Shown piece by piece: positions 1 through 12,800 of a stretch of DNA of 64,000 nucleotides. The notes below the pieces were generated by a model, which was not told the origin of the DNA, did not search any database, and saw only the letters and a program-made list of their open reading frames with translations. This DNA comes from Microbacterium sp. Bi121 (GTDB taxonomy: Bacteria; Actinomycetota; Actinomycetes; Actinomycetales; Microbacteriaceae). The translations under genes and the position numbers were made by a program. The stretch is taken from contig NZ_CAKKLJ010000002.1 of NCBI RefSeq assembly GCF_918698005.1, positions 62,001-126,000 on the forward strand, given 5' to 3'. How positions within the stretch are numbered: the first letter of the stretch is position 1; the number at the start of each line of letters is the position of its first letter.

Positions 1-1
1 G

Positions 2-523
<522 letters not shown>

Positions 524-547
524 CGCGGGCATCCGCCCGCCCTGCGC

Positions 548-606
548 GGGAGGGGTCGCGTCTGGTCGCCTGGCGGGTGCTGAGGCGACGACTTGCGACC
601 CCTCCC
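548..606. repeat. Inverted-repeat element (word GGGAGGGGTCGC)
   Basis: GGGAGGGGTCGC at 548-559 has its exact reverse complement at 595-606. Inside, GTCGCC at 565-570 pairs with GGCGAC at 584-589 after a short internal bulge. The element fills most of the gap after the ABC gene and could act as a terminator in both directions, but there is no T run. Confidence 0.75.
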
Positions 607-636
607 GACACCGGAGACGCGATGGGGCGGGACCGA

Positions 637-642
637 TACGAT
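637..642 (+). promoter_or_regulatory. -10 box TACGAT, leaderless start
   Basis: TACGAT ends 7 bases before the GTG at 649, so transcription would start at or next to the start codon. The same spacing is seen at 8628-8633. Confidence 0.5.
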
Positions 643-648
643 CGGAAC

Positions 649-1479
649 GTGGATCCGTTGTGGATGCTGGCCGCCGAGTGGTGGTGGATCGCCCCGACCG
701 CTGTCGGAGCCGGTGCCGTCACCGCCGTCGGCGTGCGCCGCAGTCGTAAGCGCAGCGGCCGACGCCTGGCGCTGGATGCCGCGCGCAGCGATCTGCGGGA
801 TGCTCAGCGCGAGGTCGGCGAGCGCCGGCGTGCCGTGAAGGTCGCGCGGGCCGAGCATGCCCGTCTGGTCGCAGAGCGGACGGCATCCCGAGCCTCGAGC
901 GCCGATGTCGCCAGCGGGCGGCGCGCGCTGAAGCAGGCCGAGTACGACGCCAAGGCCGCGTCCGCTTACGTCCGTGCACGGCGGGCGCGCGTCAGCGCAG
1001 CCCAGGCAGAGTTGCCTCGCGCATCCCAGGCCGACCGCTATCCGGTCGCACGGCTGCACAGGGCCCACGACGCCATCACGGCGCGGTGGATGGACTACGA
1101 GACCGACCCGGCGAAGCTGATCGCCTACCCCGTCATGAGCAACGGCAAGGATCCGGCGATGGCGGCGTTCCTCGCCGCAGCGCGGCGGGCACGCGACCTG
1201 CGGCCATCGTCGACGTCCGGTGTGACGCCGGCGGAGTTCTCGGCGTACCGGGATGCCGTAGCCGATCTCGAGCGCACGTTCGACGTCGCCGAGTACACGG
1301 CGAAGGAGCGGGCCGCAGGGCGCGACCCCGGTGCCTCGCAGGCCTGGCAGGAGACAGCGCACGACGTGCTCAGCCGGTCGGCGGAGGCACTGGACCGCGC
1401 TGCCGGGGCCGCGGCGTCCGCATTCGCGACGTGGACCGCCCGCCGCAAGCCGAAGGACGACGAACCCACGCGTTCGTGA
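649..1479 (+). CDS. Hypothetical protein with N-terminal membrane helix and coiled coil
   Basis: I do not recognise this 276-residue protein. A tryptophan-rich hydrophobic segment near residues 5-25 probably anchors it in the membrane. Residues about 30-115 are rich in Arg, Ala and Glu and look like a long coiled coil, and the rest is mostly helical and polar with a Lys/Asp-rich tail. The GTG at 649 was chosen because a TACGAT -10 box lies just upstream, suggesting a leaderless message. An ATG at 622 with GGAG five bases ahead is the alternative and would add nine residues. It converges with the beta-glucosidase gene. Confidence 0.7.
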   Translation: MDPLWMLAAEWWWIAPTAVGAGAVTAVGVRRSRKRSGRRLALDAARSDLRDAQREVGERRRAVKVARAEHARLVAERTASRASSADVASGRRALKQAEYDAKAASAYVRARRARVSAAQAELPRASQADRYPVARLHRAHDAITARWMDYETDPAKLIAYPVMSNGKDPAMAAFLAAARRARDLRPSSTSGVTPAEFSAYRDAVADLERTFDVAEYTAKERAAGRDPGASQAWQETAHDVLSRSAEALDRAAGAAASAFATWTARRKPKDDEPTRS

Positions 1480-1495
1480 GGCGACGCCGAGCCGC

Positions 1496-2932
1496 CTACG
1501 CGGGCAGCGCGCGCGTGCGGACGAGTTCCTGGTACCAGCGGCCCGAGTCCTTCACCGTTCGCTCCAGCGTGTCGAAGTCGACCCGGACGATGCCGAACCG
1601 CTTGGCGTAGCCGTAGCCCCATTCGAAGTTGTCGAGCAGCGACCACACGAAGTAGCCGCGCAGGTCGACGCCCCGCGCCAGCGCCCGGTGCGCCGCAGTG
1701 AAGTGGCGGCGCAGATAGTCGGTGCGCTCCGGATCGGGCACCGACCCGTCCTCGGCGACCTGATCGTCGAACGCGGCACCGTTCTCGGTCACCATGAGCG
1801 CCTGGCCGGGGAACTGCTCCGACAGCGAGACGAGCAGCTCCTCCAGTCCCTCCGGCGCGATGTTCCAGCCCATCGCCGTGTACGGACCCGGTTGCTCGAC
1901 GAACTCGACGAGCTGATCGCTGCCCGGCCACGCGGTTCCCGCTGAGGTGCCCTTGTGCCCGTCGTTCTGCTGCTTCTCGGAGACGCCGTCCCAGAGCCGC
2001 ACGGTCGCGGTGGAGTAGTAGTTGACTCCGAGCACGTCGATCGGCTGGTTGATGGTCTGCAGGTCGCCGTCCTGCACGAACGACCAGTCGGTCACCCCTG
2101 CGGTGTCGGTGAGCAGATCGGCCGGGTACTCGCCTCGCAGCATCGGGCCGGTGAACGCACGGTTCGCGAGAGCGTCGATCCGGCGCATCGCCTCCGAAGC
2201 GCCGTCGCCCTGCCCGCGCAGCACGTGGAAGTTCAGGGTCACCGAGTAGTCGGGGTCGCCGGCGGACGTGGAGCGCAGCGCCTGGATCGCCCTGCCGTGC
2301 GCGAGGTTCAGGTGGTGCACCGCCGAGAGGGCCGATGCCGGCTCGGTGCGGCCGGGCGCATGACCGCCCTGGCCGTAGCCGAGGTATGCCGAGCACCAGG
2401 GCTCGTTCAGCGTGGTCCAGGTGTGCACCCGGTCCCCGAGCGCCTCACCCATGACCGAGGCATAGCGCTCGAACGCGTCCGTGGTCGCGCGGGAGGTCCA
2501 GCCTCCGGCGTCCTCGAGGTACTGCGGAAGATCCCAGTGGTAGAGCGTGGCGACAGGCCGGATGCCGCGCGCGAGCAGTCCGTCGACGAGGCGCGAGTAG
2601 AAGTCGACCCCGCGCTGGTCGACGGCGCCGTCGACAGTCGGCTGGATCCGCGGCCACGCGATCGAGAAGCGGTAGGCCTGCAGGCCGAGCTCCGCCATGA
2701 GGTCCAGGTCCTCATCGAGCCGGTGATAGTGGTCGCACGCCACATCCCCGGTGTCGCCGTTCCACACCTTGCCCGGCGTCTTGCTGAACGTGTCCCAGAT
2801 CGACGGCGTGCGACCGTCCTCCGAAGCCGCGCCCTCGATCTGATACGACGCGGTGGCAGACCCGAACGTGAACGATGGCGGAAAGACGAGGCCCGTGTCG
2901 CGGTAGTCGGCGGAGCCGGTCGTGGTCGTCAT
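1496..2932 (-). CDS. GH1 beta-glucosidase
   Basis: This is a glycoside hydrolase family 1 enzyme, a retaining (beta/alpha)8 barrel that cuts beta-glucosides from the non-reducing end. The 478-residue length is normal. The N-terminal [15 protein letters not shown] motif, the acid/base Glu177 in TLNEPW and the nucleophile Glu383 in VTENG are all present. There is no signal peptide, so it should act in the cytoplasm on imported disaccharides or glycosides. It is transcribed alone. Aglycone preference (cellobiose, aryl glucosides) cannot be read from the sequence. Confidence 0.95.
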   Translation of the reverse strand: MTTTTGSADYRDTGLVFPPSFTFGSATASYQIEGAASEDGRTPSIWDTFSKTPGKVWNGDTGDVACDHYHRLDEDLDLMAELGLQAYRFSIAWPRIQPTVDGAVDQRGVDFYSRLVDGLLARGIRPVATLYHWDLPQYLEDAGGWTSRATTDAFERYASVMGEALGDRVHTWTTLNEPWCSAYLGYGQGGHAPGRTEPASALSAVHHLNLAHGRAIQALRSTSAGDPDYSVTLNFHVLRGQGDGASEAMRRIDALANRAFTGPMLRGEYPADLLTDTAGVTDWSFVQDGDLQTINQPIDVLGVNYYSTATVRLWDGVSEKQQNDGHKGTSAGTAWPGSDQLVEFVEQPGPYTAMGWNIAPEGLEELLVSLSEQFPGQALMVTENGAAFDDQVAEDGSVPDPERTDYLRRHFTAAHRALARGVDLRGYFVWSLLDNFEWGYGYAKRFGIVRVDFDTLERTVKDSGRWYQELVRTRALPA

Positions 2933-2958
2933 TCGGTTCTCCTGGATCGAGGCGTGGA

Positions 2959-3016
2959 GAGACCCCGCGTCGAAAGACGACGGAGCCTCGGTGGGGGAGG
3001 GGATCCGAGACCCCGC
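2959..3016. repeat. Direct repeat of GAGACCCCGC
   Basis: The ten-base word GAGACCCCGC occurs at 2959-2968 and again at 3007-3016, between the GH1 and GNAT genes. The same word core builds the larger inverted element between xylA and xylB (29341-29422). Here only the direct copies are clear. Confidence 0.45.
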
Positions 3017-3021
3017 CGCCG

Positions 3022-3483
3022 CTACGAGGATGAGACCTGGATAGAGGCGATGACCTCGCCGTACTCGGTCTCGCCGACCTGTGTGAATCCGACGCGCTCG
3101 AAGAACGCGGCAGGACCCGCGTCACCGGCTTCGTAGATCACATCGACGTGGTTCATCCCTCGGGAGCGAGCCTCTTCGATCAGCGCCTCGACGGCGTACC
3201 GTCCGATGCCGCGACCCTGGTCGTCGGCATCCACATTGATGCGCCACAGGACCGACCGGAAGTGCTCTTCCGGAGCCTCGGGGTCGAAGTTCGCGCTGAC
3301 GAATCCGACGACCTCGTTGCGGTCGAGAACGACGCGCTGCCAGGAGGTCTGCGGGTTGATGACGGTAGCGGCGATCCCGTACGAGACGGGCGCGAGGTAC
3401 TGCTCCTGCCCCGGCTTCAGGGACAGATTGTTGACGGCGACGATCGTCGCAGCGGACAGTTCGACCACGCGCAGTTCAGTCAT
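3022..3483 (-). CDS. GNAT family N-acetyltransferase
   Basis: This 153-residue protein has the GNAT fold, which transfers an acetyl group from acetyl-CoA to an amine. The acetyl-CoA-binding motif appears as [18 protein letters not shown], preceded by the strand LWRINVDA, and the C-terminal part has [14 protein letters not shown]. The acceptor is unknown. The ATG at 3483 has a CTGGGG stretch just upstream and fits the domain start; an upstream start at 3549 would add residues without family resemblance. It is divergent from the isocitrate dehydrogenase gene. Confidence 0.85.
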   Translation of the reverse strand: MTELRVVELSAATIVAVNNLSLKPGQEQYLAPVSYGIAATVINPQTSWQRVVLDRNEVVGFVSANFDPEAPEEHFRSVLWRINVDADDQGRGIGRYAVEALIEEARSRGMNHVDVIYEAGDAGPAAFFERVGFTQVGETEYGEVIASIQVSSS

Positions 3484-3601
3484 AGCCCCAGGGTAACCTC
3501 TCTGGACGAGTGCGGACAGAAAGAAGTCCGGGAACGTGGACTGGGGCACTCAGGTATCTTGGTATCGAGACAAATTTGACTCGTGAACGGAGAATCTCCC
3601 G

Positions 3602-5818
<2,217 letters not shown>

Positions 5819-5829
5819 TGCTGAGTCGA

Positions 5830-5870
5830 CGAAAGGCCGGATGCTTGATGCATCCGGCCTTTCGCGTTTT
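5830..5870 (+). terminator. Rho-independent terminator of icd
   Basis: A perfect 15-base stem (5830-5844 pairing with 5850-5864) closes a five-base loop and is followed by CGTTTT. Confidence 0.9.
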
Positions 5871-5892
5871 GATTGGCGCGCGGTGTCCGCCT

Positions 5893-6004
5893 CGTTCGCG
5901 CTGTTCAATCCTGTTCGCGCTGCAGAAGTATCAGCAGCGTCGACAGGGAACAGCAGCGCTAGGCTGGGATCAGCAGCGCGAGGCTGGGAACAGCAGCGCG
6001 AGGA
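5893..6004. repeat. Multi-copy inverted element with 20-base tandem repeats
   Basis: Two copies of the word TTCGCGCTG(TTC) lie on the left (5893-5906 and 5912-5923). They face three tandem 20-base units at 5946-5965, 5966-5985 and 5986-6004, each built on GGGAACAGCAGCGCGAGGCT, which is close to the reverse complement of the left words. A partial fourth unit lies at 5930-5945. The element fills the space between the convergent icd and L,D-transpeptidase genes. Confidence 0.75.
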
Positions 6005-6020
6005 GGTTGTCTGCGGGGCG

Positions 6021-7481
6021 TCAGTAGTGGACGTTGACGCCGACACCCTGCGGCGTCCAGTTGAACAACCACTGCGCGCGCCACTCCGGCATGCCGACGC
6101 AGCCGTGACTCATGCGCGTGCCCCAGTTGCTGTGCCAGTAGACGCCGTGCAGCGCCTGGTCGCCATTGAAGTACATGACCCACTTGACATCGGGCTGGAA
6201 GTAGTGCGGCGCCTTGGTGAGATCGCGGTTGCCCATGTTCTGGCTCGACGTCTTCCAGCCGATGGGGTACGTGCCGGGATGGGTGTTGAATCCGTCGACA
6301 CCGGAGGAGACGTACCAGGAGTCGACGACGACGCCGTTCTCGATGGCGCTGACGACCTGGGTGGACAGGTTCACGTCGATCTGTCGCAGCAGGGTGGTCG
6401 TCTTGAACGCGACCTCTTCGACCTCGACCGGCTGAACGGCCGTGCCGTTCTCGAGCTGCGCGGCGAAATCGGACGCGAGCGTGCTGGTGTCGCCGAGGGT
6501 GCGGCCGGTGACGCCGGCGGTCAGCTCCTGCAGGACGGTGCCGCTGCCGTTGACGATGGTCTTGGCGTCCACGGGAGCGCGATCGACCTTCGAGGCGAGG
6601 GCGTCGACGGTCTCCTGGATGGCTGAGGCGTCTGCGGAGATCGTCAGCTCGCCGTCCGTGTCGACGACGTCGAGCCAGGTCGCTGCGACGGCTGGTGACA
6701 CCGGAACCGTCCGCTCGTCGCCGACGTAGAAGCCGATTTCGGCCAGCATGCCGTTCAGCTGGTCGGCGACCGCCGCGGCCTCCTCGTCGCTGACCGCAGC
6801 CGGTGCCTCTGCCGGCGCGGCGGAGAACTCGAGCGTGCCCGCACCGTCACTCATCGCCTCGGTGATGGCGCCGGTGAGCGCGTCGAGGTCGATGCCGGTT
6901 CCCGCGACAGCGGGGGTGGTCGTGTAGGACGCGCTGCCGGCGTCGAACGACACCTTCGCGTCGATCGCGTCCTCGTAGCTCGCGGGAACCAGGCCGCGCA
7001 GAGTGTCGTGCGCGACCTCTGGGTCGAGTGAGATGTCGGCGGCGATGGGCTCGGGCAGCCAGGCACCGACGTTCCACATCGGGTGCTCGGCGTACGCGGC
7101 ATCCGCAAGAGCCTTCGCGTCGATCGAGGCGCCGAGCTCGGACCCGGTCACGACCAGGTCCTCCGCGGAGTCGGTGAGCGAGATCTGCAGGCCGGCGAGG
7201 TGCGCCTCGACGGTCTCTGCCGCGGCGGCCGGCGTCAGTCCACCGACCGGAACGCCGGCGATCGTCGTACCCGGTGCGATGAGGATCGTGGATGCCGCGC
7301 CCGCAGCGAGAAGCAGCGCGCCGACGCCGACGCCGACCCAGAGGCCGGTGCGATGCCTCTTCGGCGCAGGCTCGCGGGGAGCCCACTCGACTGGACGAGC
7401 ACCGTCGATCGGCGGCATCGCTTGCGTGCTGGTCGTGGACTCGCCGGTGGCTTCACCGGATGCGGCGACAAGGTCGGTCAC
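6021..7481 (-). CDS. L,D-transpeptidase (YkuD) with peptidoglycan-binding repeats
   Basis: This 486-residue membrane-anchored enzyme forms 3-3 cross-links in, or attaches proteins to, peptidoglycan. After a Pro/Arg-rich cytoplasmic stretch there is one membrane helix (about residues 45-68). Two repeated modules of the type often found ahead of YkuD domains (about 70-330) follow, then a C-terminal YkuD catalytic domain. The catalytic SHGCVGM motif places His459 and the nucleophile Cys461. The GTG start has a strong GGGGGGTG ribosome site. A likely -10 box (TATGAT on the minus strand) lies at 7519-7524. Confidence 0.93.
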   Translation of the reverse strand: MTDLVAASGEATGESTTSTQAMPPIDGARPVEWAPREPAPKRHRTGLWVGVGVGALLLAAGAASTILIAPGTTIAGVPVGGLTPAAAAETVEAHLAGLQISLTDSAEDLVVTGSELGASIDAKALADAAYAEHPMWNVGAWLPEPIAADISLDPEVAHDTLRGLVPASYEDAIDAKVSFDAGSASYTTTPAVAGTGIDLDALTGAITEAMSDGAGTLEFSAAPAEAPAAVSDEEAAAVADQLNGMLAEIGFYVGDERTVPVSPAVAATWLDVVDTDGELTISADASAIQETVDALASKVDRAPVDAKTIVNGSGTVLQELTAGVTGRTLGDTSTLASDFAAQLENGTAVQPVEVEEVAFKTTTLLRQIDVNLSTQVVSAIENGVVVDSWYVSSGVDGFNTHPGTYPIGWKTSSQNMGNRDLTKAPHYFQPDVKWVMYFNGDQALHGVYWHSNWGTRMSHGCVGMPEWRAQWLFNWTPQGVGVNVHY

Positions 7482-7560
7482 GATTTCACCCCCCGAGAGT
7501 CAACGCGACAGTTTCTCTATCATACGTGGCCGCAGATAACGAGCGGGCAACGGTTGAGAC

Positions 7561-7599
7561 GATGATGCCCCGGGATCACGCGGATCCCGGGGCATCATC
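7561..7599. terminator. Rho-independent terminator hairpin
   Basis: A perfect 17-base stem (7561-7577 with 7583-7599) closes a five-base loop just beyond the stop of the minus-strand lipoprotein gene. There is no clear T run, so strength is uncertain. Confidence 0.8.
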
Positions 7600-7613
7600 G
7601 ATGCGGCCGTGCG

Positions 7614-8084
7614 TCAGCTGCAGAGCTGCTGCAGTGCGGTGGCCGACTCGGTGACGTCGCTGGTGATCGTGCTGAGGTCGCCGGCAGCGTCGAGATCCTG
7701 CTCTACGACGACCTTGGTGAGCACCTCGCCCAGTGCGACGAAGTCGTCGTACACGGCGGTGGTGGCTTCCTTGACCTCGGTGTTGGAGACGCTGTCGACG
7801 GTGTCGCCGAGCTTGCCGATGTACTCGTTGAACTGGTCGACGGTCGCCTGCGGGTCGGCGCTCGCCGGGTCGATGCTGGACATCGCGTTGCTGGCCTCGG
7901 TCAGCTGCGGGATGACGATGCCGCACGCGTCCTCGACGGACTGGTCGGTGTTCGTCTCCTCTGCGGGAGCCGAGTCGCCCGAGTCCGCCTTGTCGGACGT
8001 GGGCTCCTCAGCCGCACCGGAGCAGGCGGTCAGGCCGAGGACGGCGACGGTGGCGATGGCGAATGCTGCGATACGGCGGTTCAT
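7614..8084 (-). CDS. Small lipoprotein of unknown function
   Basis: This 156-residue protein begins with a lipoprotein signal peptide ending in the lipobox LTAC, so it should be exported and anchored to the outer face of the membrane. After an acidic Asp/Ser/Glu linker comes a helical domain of about 110 residues with two further cysteines, near residue 53 and at the penultimate position, that could form a disulfide. No family is recognised. The ATG at 8084 has GAGGGG upstream. Its terminator lies at 7561-7599. Nothing in the neighbourhood fixes its role. Confidence 0.8.
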   Translation of the reverse strand: MNRRIAAFAIATVAVLGLTACSGAAEEPTSDKADSGDSAPAEETNTDQSVEDACGIVIPQLTEASNAMSSIDPASADPQATVDQFNEYIGKLGDTVDSVSNTEVKEATTAVYDDFVALGEVLTKVVVEQDLDAAGDLSTITSDVTESATALQQLCS

Positions 8085-8206
8085 GTGATTACCCCTCAAT
8101 GACGGCACCACGAAGTGCGGTGCTCGATTCTCCGGTCGAGAAACCAGTCAAGCACACCGGCCACGGGGGTCTCGATGGGCAGAATGACCCATGAGCCGCC
8201 GCAGGG

Positions 8207-8614
8207 TCAGCCCTCGACGATGGCGATGCCGTCGATCTCGACGAGCATCTCCTCGCGCGGAAGACCCGTGAAGACGGTGGTCCGCGACGGGAGAACGCCG
8301 CTCGGCGTGTGCGCCGCGACGAACGCGCCGTACGCGTCGTTCATGGCGGCGAAGTCGGAGCGCTGCGTGAGATAGACGCGCAGCATGACGACGTCGTCGA
8401 ACGTCGCACCCGACGCCTCGACGATCGCTTTCACGTTCTCGAGCGTGCGGGTGGTCTGCGCGGCCACGTCGCCCTCGAACACGTACTCGTTCGTCGAGGG
8501 GTCGACCGGTCCCTGTCCGGAGACCTGGACGAACGGGCCCTTGCGCACGCCTTGCGAGAACGTGTGAGCTGGAGCGGGGGCGGCGTCGGTCGTGATTCGA
8601 GTCTTCGTGCTCAT
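8207..8614 (-). CDS. ridA: RidA family reactive enamine/imine deaminase
   Basis: RidA proteins hydrolyse reactive enamine/imine intermediates such as 2-aminoacrylate, released by PLP-dependent dehydratases. The 135-residue length is normal. The family pattern is visible in the N-terminal GPFVQVSGQGPVDP, the central VMLRVYLTQRSDFAAMN (with the conserved Arg) and the C-terminal PREEMLVEIDGIA. The gene is divergent from the D-serine/D-threonine dehydratase-like gene at 8640, a pairing that suits detoxification of that enzyme's product. The ATG at 8614 has GAGG upstream. Confidence 0.93.
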   Translation of the reverse strand: MSTKTRITTDAAPAPAHTFSQGVRKGPFVQVSGQGPVDPSTNEYVFEGDVAAQTTRTLENVKAIVEASGATFDDVVMLRVYLTQRSDFAAMNDAYGAFVAAHTPSGVLPSRTTVFTGLPREEMLVEIDGIAIVEG

Positions 8615-8627
8615 CACCTCAGCCTAG

Positions 8628-8633
8628 TAGCCT
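8628..8633 (+). promoter_or_regulatory. -10 box TAGCCT, leaderless start
   Basis: TAGCCT ends 7 bases before the ATG at 8640 and no Shine-Dalgarno sequence is present, so the message probably begins at the ATG. Confidence 0.6.
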
Positions 8634-8639
8634 TGTTAG

Positions 8640-9857
8640 ATGCCTCTACAAATTCCGGATCCGACGCTCGGCCCGTGGGCGAAGGCGTTCCCGGCTCGCT
8701 CGCATGGGCTGCGGCTGAGCGAGATCCCGGATGCTGGATTGTCGCTATCCGAGTTCAGCACTCCGGTGATGACCCTGCACGAGCAGTCGGTCGCCCACAA
8801 CGAGCAGGCCGTGTTCGACTGGGCGCGCGACGTCGGCGTCGTGCTCGCACCGCACGGCAAGACCACGATGGCGCCGGCGCTGTGGCAGAGCCTCCTGGAT
8901 GCCGGGGCCTGGGGCATCACCGTCGCGACGCCGTGGCAGGCCGCCGTCGCGGTGGATGCCGGCGTCCACCGCATCCTCATCGCGAACGCCGTCACCGACG
9001 TCGCCGCAGCCGCCGATCTCGGCGCCCACCTGGCTGCCGATCCCGCACTGCGGATCATCTGCTGGGCCGATTCGACCGACACGGTCGCCCTCCTCGCCGC
9101 CGCCGGCATCGACCAGCACCATCCGCTCGACGTCCTCGTGGAGATGGGCGGCGCAGGAGGACGAACCGGCGCCCGCACGATCGAGGAGGGCGAACGGATC
9201 GCACGTGCGATCGACGACGCCCCAGGATTGCGGCTCGCCGGCGTCGGCGGGTACGAGGGTCCGTTCGGACCCGACCGCAGCGACGCGTCGGTGCGAGCAG
9301 TGGACGCGTACCTCCAGACGATCGTCGACCTGCACCGCCGGCTGACCTACGGCGAGGGGCCGACGCCCATCCTCACTGCCGGAGGCAGCGCCTTTCCGGA
9401 CCGCGCAGCCGCCGTGCTCGCGCCGCTGCGCGGCGAGGCCGAGATCGTGCTGCGCTCCGGTGCCTTCCAGATCCACGACGACGGGTTCTACTCCCGGATG
9501 TCTCCGTTCGGCTCACTCACCGGCACCGCCCCGCTGCGCTCGGCCATGCACGCCTGGGCCCGTGTCGTCTCGCGACCAGAGCCGGGCCTCGCGCTGCTGG
9601 ATGCCGGCCGCCGCGACGTGCCCTTCGACATCGACCTCCCCATACCGCAGTCGGTCGCGGGCGACGTCACCGCGCTGAACGATCAGCACGCATTCCTCTC
9701 CCTCGCCCCCGGCGCGCAGGTGGCCGTCGGCGACGTCGTCAGACTCGGGCTCTCGCATCCGTGCACGGCGTTCGACAAGTGGCGGGTCATCCCGGTGATC
9801 GACGATCCGGATGCCGATGATCCGCGCGTGATCTGGGCGGTGGCGACGTGCTTCTGA
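8640..9857 (+). CDS. D-serine/D-threonine dehydratase-like PLP enzyme (alanine racemase N-terminal fold)
   Basis: This 405-residue protein belongs to the fold-type III PLP enzymes related to D-threonine aldolase and eukaryotic-type D-serine dehydratase. These remove ammonia from, or cleave, D-hydroxy amino acids. Lys74 in APHGKTTMAP should hold the PLP, and the C-terminal half has the FYSRMSPFGSLTG stretch and His/Cys residues (SHPCTAF) typical of the zinc-binding site. It is probably leaderless. It overlaps the next gene by 10 bases, so the two are translationally coupled, and the RidA gene is divergent. Exact substrate (D-Ser, D-Thr or other) is inferred only. Confidence 0.88.
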   Translation: MPLQIPDPTLGPWAKAFPARSHGLRLSEIPDAGLSLSEFSTPVMTLHEQSVAHNEQAVFDWARDVGVVLAPHGKTTMAPALWQSLLDAGAWGITVATPWQAAVAVDAGVHRILIANAVTDVAAAADLGAHLAADPALRIICWADSTDTVALLAAAGIDQHHPLDVLVEMGGAGGRTGARTIEEGERIARAIDDAPGLRLAGVGGYEGPFGPDRSDASVRAVDAYLQTIVDLHRRLTYGEGPTPILTAGGSAFPDRAAAVLAPLRGEAEIVLRSGAFQIHDDGFYSRMSPFGSLTGTAPLRSAMHAWARVVSRPEPGLALLDAGRRDVPFDIDLPIPQSVAGDVTALNDQHAFLSLAPGAQVAVGDVVRLGLSHPCTAFDKWRVIPVIDDPDADDPRVIWAVATCF

Positions 9858-12800
9858 GTGCCGAGCAGGCTGGAGCCGGCCGGGTGCGCGTGTACCGCGG
9901 GGCGACCGTCGTCGACGGCACAGGAGCCGATCGGTACCGTGCGGACGTCGCGATCGAGGGCTCGACGATCGTCGCGGTCGTCCGCGCCGACGACGACGAC
10001 GAGGCTCTCGAGCTTCCCTCCGGCGCGGTGGAGATCGAGGCCGACGGTCTGGTCCTCGCACCCGGCTTCATCGACATGCATGCGCACAGCGACCTCGCCG
10101 TACTCACGGGCGCCGATCATCAGGCGAAGATCAGGCAGGGCGTCACGACCGAGGTCATCGGGCAGGACGGACTCGGCTATGCACCGCTCGACGACGTCGC
10201 GGCATCCGCCGTCCCCGCGCAGATCGCCGGCTGGAACGGCGCTCCTGCCCTGCACATGACGGGCGGAGTCCCGTGGCGCACGGTGGACGAGCTGCTCGCC
10301 GCGATCGACGCGGCGACGGTCGCCAACGTCGCCGTGCTCGTGCCGCAGGGCAACCTCCGGATGATGACCATCGGGCACGAGAACCGTCCGGCGACTCCGG
10401 ATGAGCTCGAGGCCATGTGCGCGCTGCTCGGCGCGGCCCTGGACGCCGGAGCCTTCGGAATGTCGAGCGGCCTGACCTACACACCGGGCATGTACGCCTC
10501 CACCGCGGAGCTGGAGACGCTCTGCCGCGTCGTCGCCGAGCGCGGCGGCTACTGGGCTCCGCACACCCGCAGCTACGGCGCCGGTGCGCTGGACGCGTAC
10601 CGTGAGGCGCTCGACATCGGCCGCCGCACTGGATGCCCTGTGCACCTCACGCACGCCACCATGAACTTCGCCCCCAACCGTGGGCGGGCCGCCGAGCTGC
10701 TCGCCCTCGTCGACGAGGCGATCGCCGACGGTGTGGACGTCACGCTCGACACCTACCCGTACCTGCCAGGGGCGACGACTCTCTCGGCCCTCCTGCCCAG
10801 CCGCCTCGCGGCGGGCGGCGATCTCGTCGCCGGCATCCGGTCGCTGGACGACGCTCAGCGCGAGCAGGTGCGCGTCGAGCTCGAGGACATCGGGTGCGAC
10901 GGCTTCCACGGGGAGCGGGCCGACTGGTCGCAGATCGAGGTCTCCGGCACCGCGAACCCCGCGCTCGCGCACCTGGTCGGGCGCACGATCGATGAGATAG
11001 CCGGTACCGAAGGACGCCGTCCCGTCGATGTCGTCCTCGACACGATCGTGGCGGATGCCGGGGCGACAGGCATTCTCATGCACATCGGCGACGAGCAGAA
11101 CGTGCGCGCGATCATGCGGCACCCCCGTCACACGGGCGGCAGCGACGGCATCCTGATCGGCGCGAAGCCGCACCCGCGCGGGTTCGGGACCTTCCCGCGC
11201 TACCTCGGCCACTACGTGCGCGAGCTCGGCGTCCTCCGCCTCGAGGAGGCAGTGCAGCACCTGTCCGCCGCTCCGGCGCGACGTCTCGGCCTCGACCGCG
11301 GGGACACGCCGCGCGGCGTCATCCGTGCCGGCGCCATGGCCGACCTCGTGCTGTTCGATCCTGAGATGATCGCCGCCGGCGCGACATTCGACGATCCACG
11401 CGCGGCTCCGGTCGGCATCCATGAGGTGCTGGTGTCCGGCGTCGCGGTGATCTCCGGCGGCGAGGTCGCCGGCGCGACCCCGGGCAGCGCCCTGCGGATG
11501 CCACCGCCGCCGCACCGTGCCACGGTGCCGCTGATCGACTCGACGATCGATCCGCAGGCGGCTCCGTTCCTCCTGCATCACGATGCGCCGATCATCGGGT
11601 CAGGAGACCTCTCGAGGATCGCCTCCCTGCTGCGCGATGCCCTCGACCTCGCACCGGATGCCGCCCCAGAGGCCCCATCGATCCTGCTGCGCGTTGACGA
11701 GAGCCTCGGTGGGGAGGAGTCCTTCCGCATCGACGTCACCGCCGAGGGTGTCGAGCTCATCGGCGCCGCTCCCGTCGGCGTCTTCCGTGCCGCGATGGCC
11801 CTGCGGCAGCTGTGCACGCCCGAGACCGCGATCGCCACTCGTATCCCGGCCGGTGTCTGGCAGGGTGAGCCGGCGTATGGATGGCGGGGAGCGATGCTCG
11901 ACGTCGCTCGGCACTTCCGCCCGGCCGATGACGTCCGTCGCCTCATCGATCTGCTGGCGATGCACCACCTGAACGTGCTGCACCTGCATCTCACCGACGA
12001 TCAGGGCTGGCGCTTCGAGGTCCCCGGATTCCCGCGGCTCACCGAGATCGGTGCGCGGCGAGAGGCCACCCAGCGCGGCCACGGCCCGCGTGCGACCGTC
12101 GAACCCGGCGTCCACGAGGGCTTCTACACGACGGCCGAGCTGCGCTCACTGGTCGCATACGCGGCCGACCGCTTCGTGACCATCGTGCCGGAGGTCGAGC
12201 TGCCAGGTCACGTCCAGGCTGCGCTCGCCGCATACCCCGAGCTCGGCAACACCGACATCGGTGAGAGGGTCACGGCGCCATGGGAGCGGTTCGGCGTGAA
12301 CCCGCGCGTGCTCGCGCCCACCGACGAGGCGCTCGACTTCGGCCGAGCCGCGATCGACGCGCTGTGCGACATCTTCGACTCGCCGTGGATCGGGATCGGC
12401 GGCGACGAGGTGCCTGTCGACGAATGGGCGCAGAGCGCTGCCGCCGGCGAACGGATGCGTCTGCTCGGGCTCGCGGAGCCGCACGACGTGCAGCCCTGGT
12501 TCACCGAGCATTTCGTGGCGCATGTCCACTCGCACGGCCGCACGGCCCTCGCGTGGGACGAGGTTCTCGAGGGCGACGTGCCCGATGGCGTGCGGATCCT
12601 CGCCTGGCGAGGACCGGCTGCGATGGCGGAGGCGCTGCGGCGCGGCATCCCGGTGGTCGGATGCCCCGATCTGGAGGCGTATCTCGATTACCGCCAATCC
12701 GAATCGGCGGACGAACCCGTGCCGGTCGGACCGCCCTTGACCATCGAGCGCGCCTACACCCTGACGCTTCCGGCCGGCGCCGTCGGCGGACAGGCGAACA

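Noticed and set aside
5946..6004. Possible CRISPR-like array
   Set aside because: The three 20-base units are directly adjacent, with no unique spacers, and no cas gene is near.
11450..11600. The GH20-deacylase fusion as an artefact of a missed stop or frameshift
   Set aside because: No stop exists in the coding frame and both domains continue with normal codon use. A single-base error cannot be excluded from sequence alone, but there is no sign of one.
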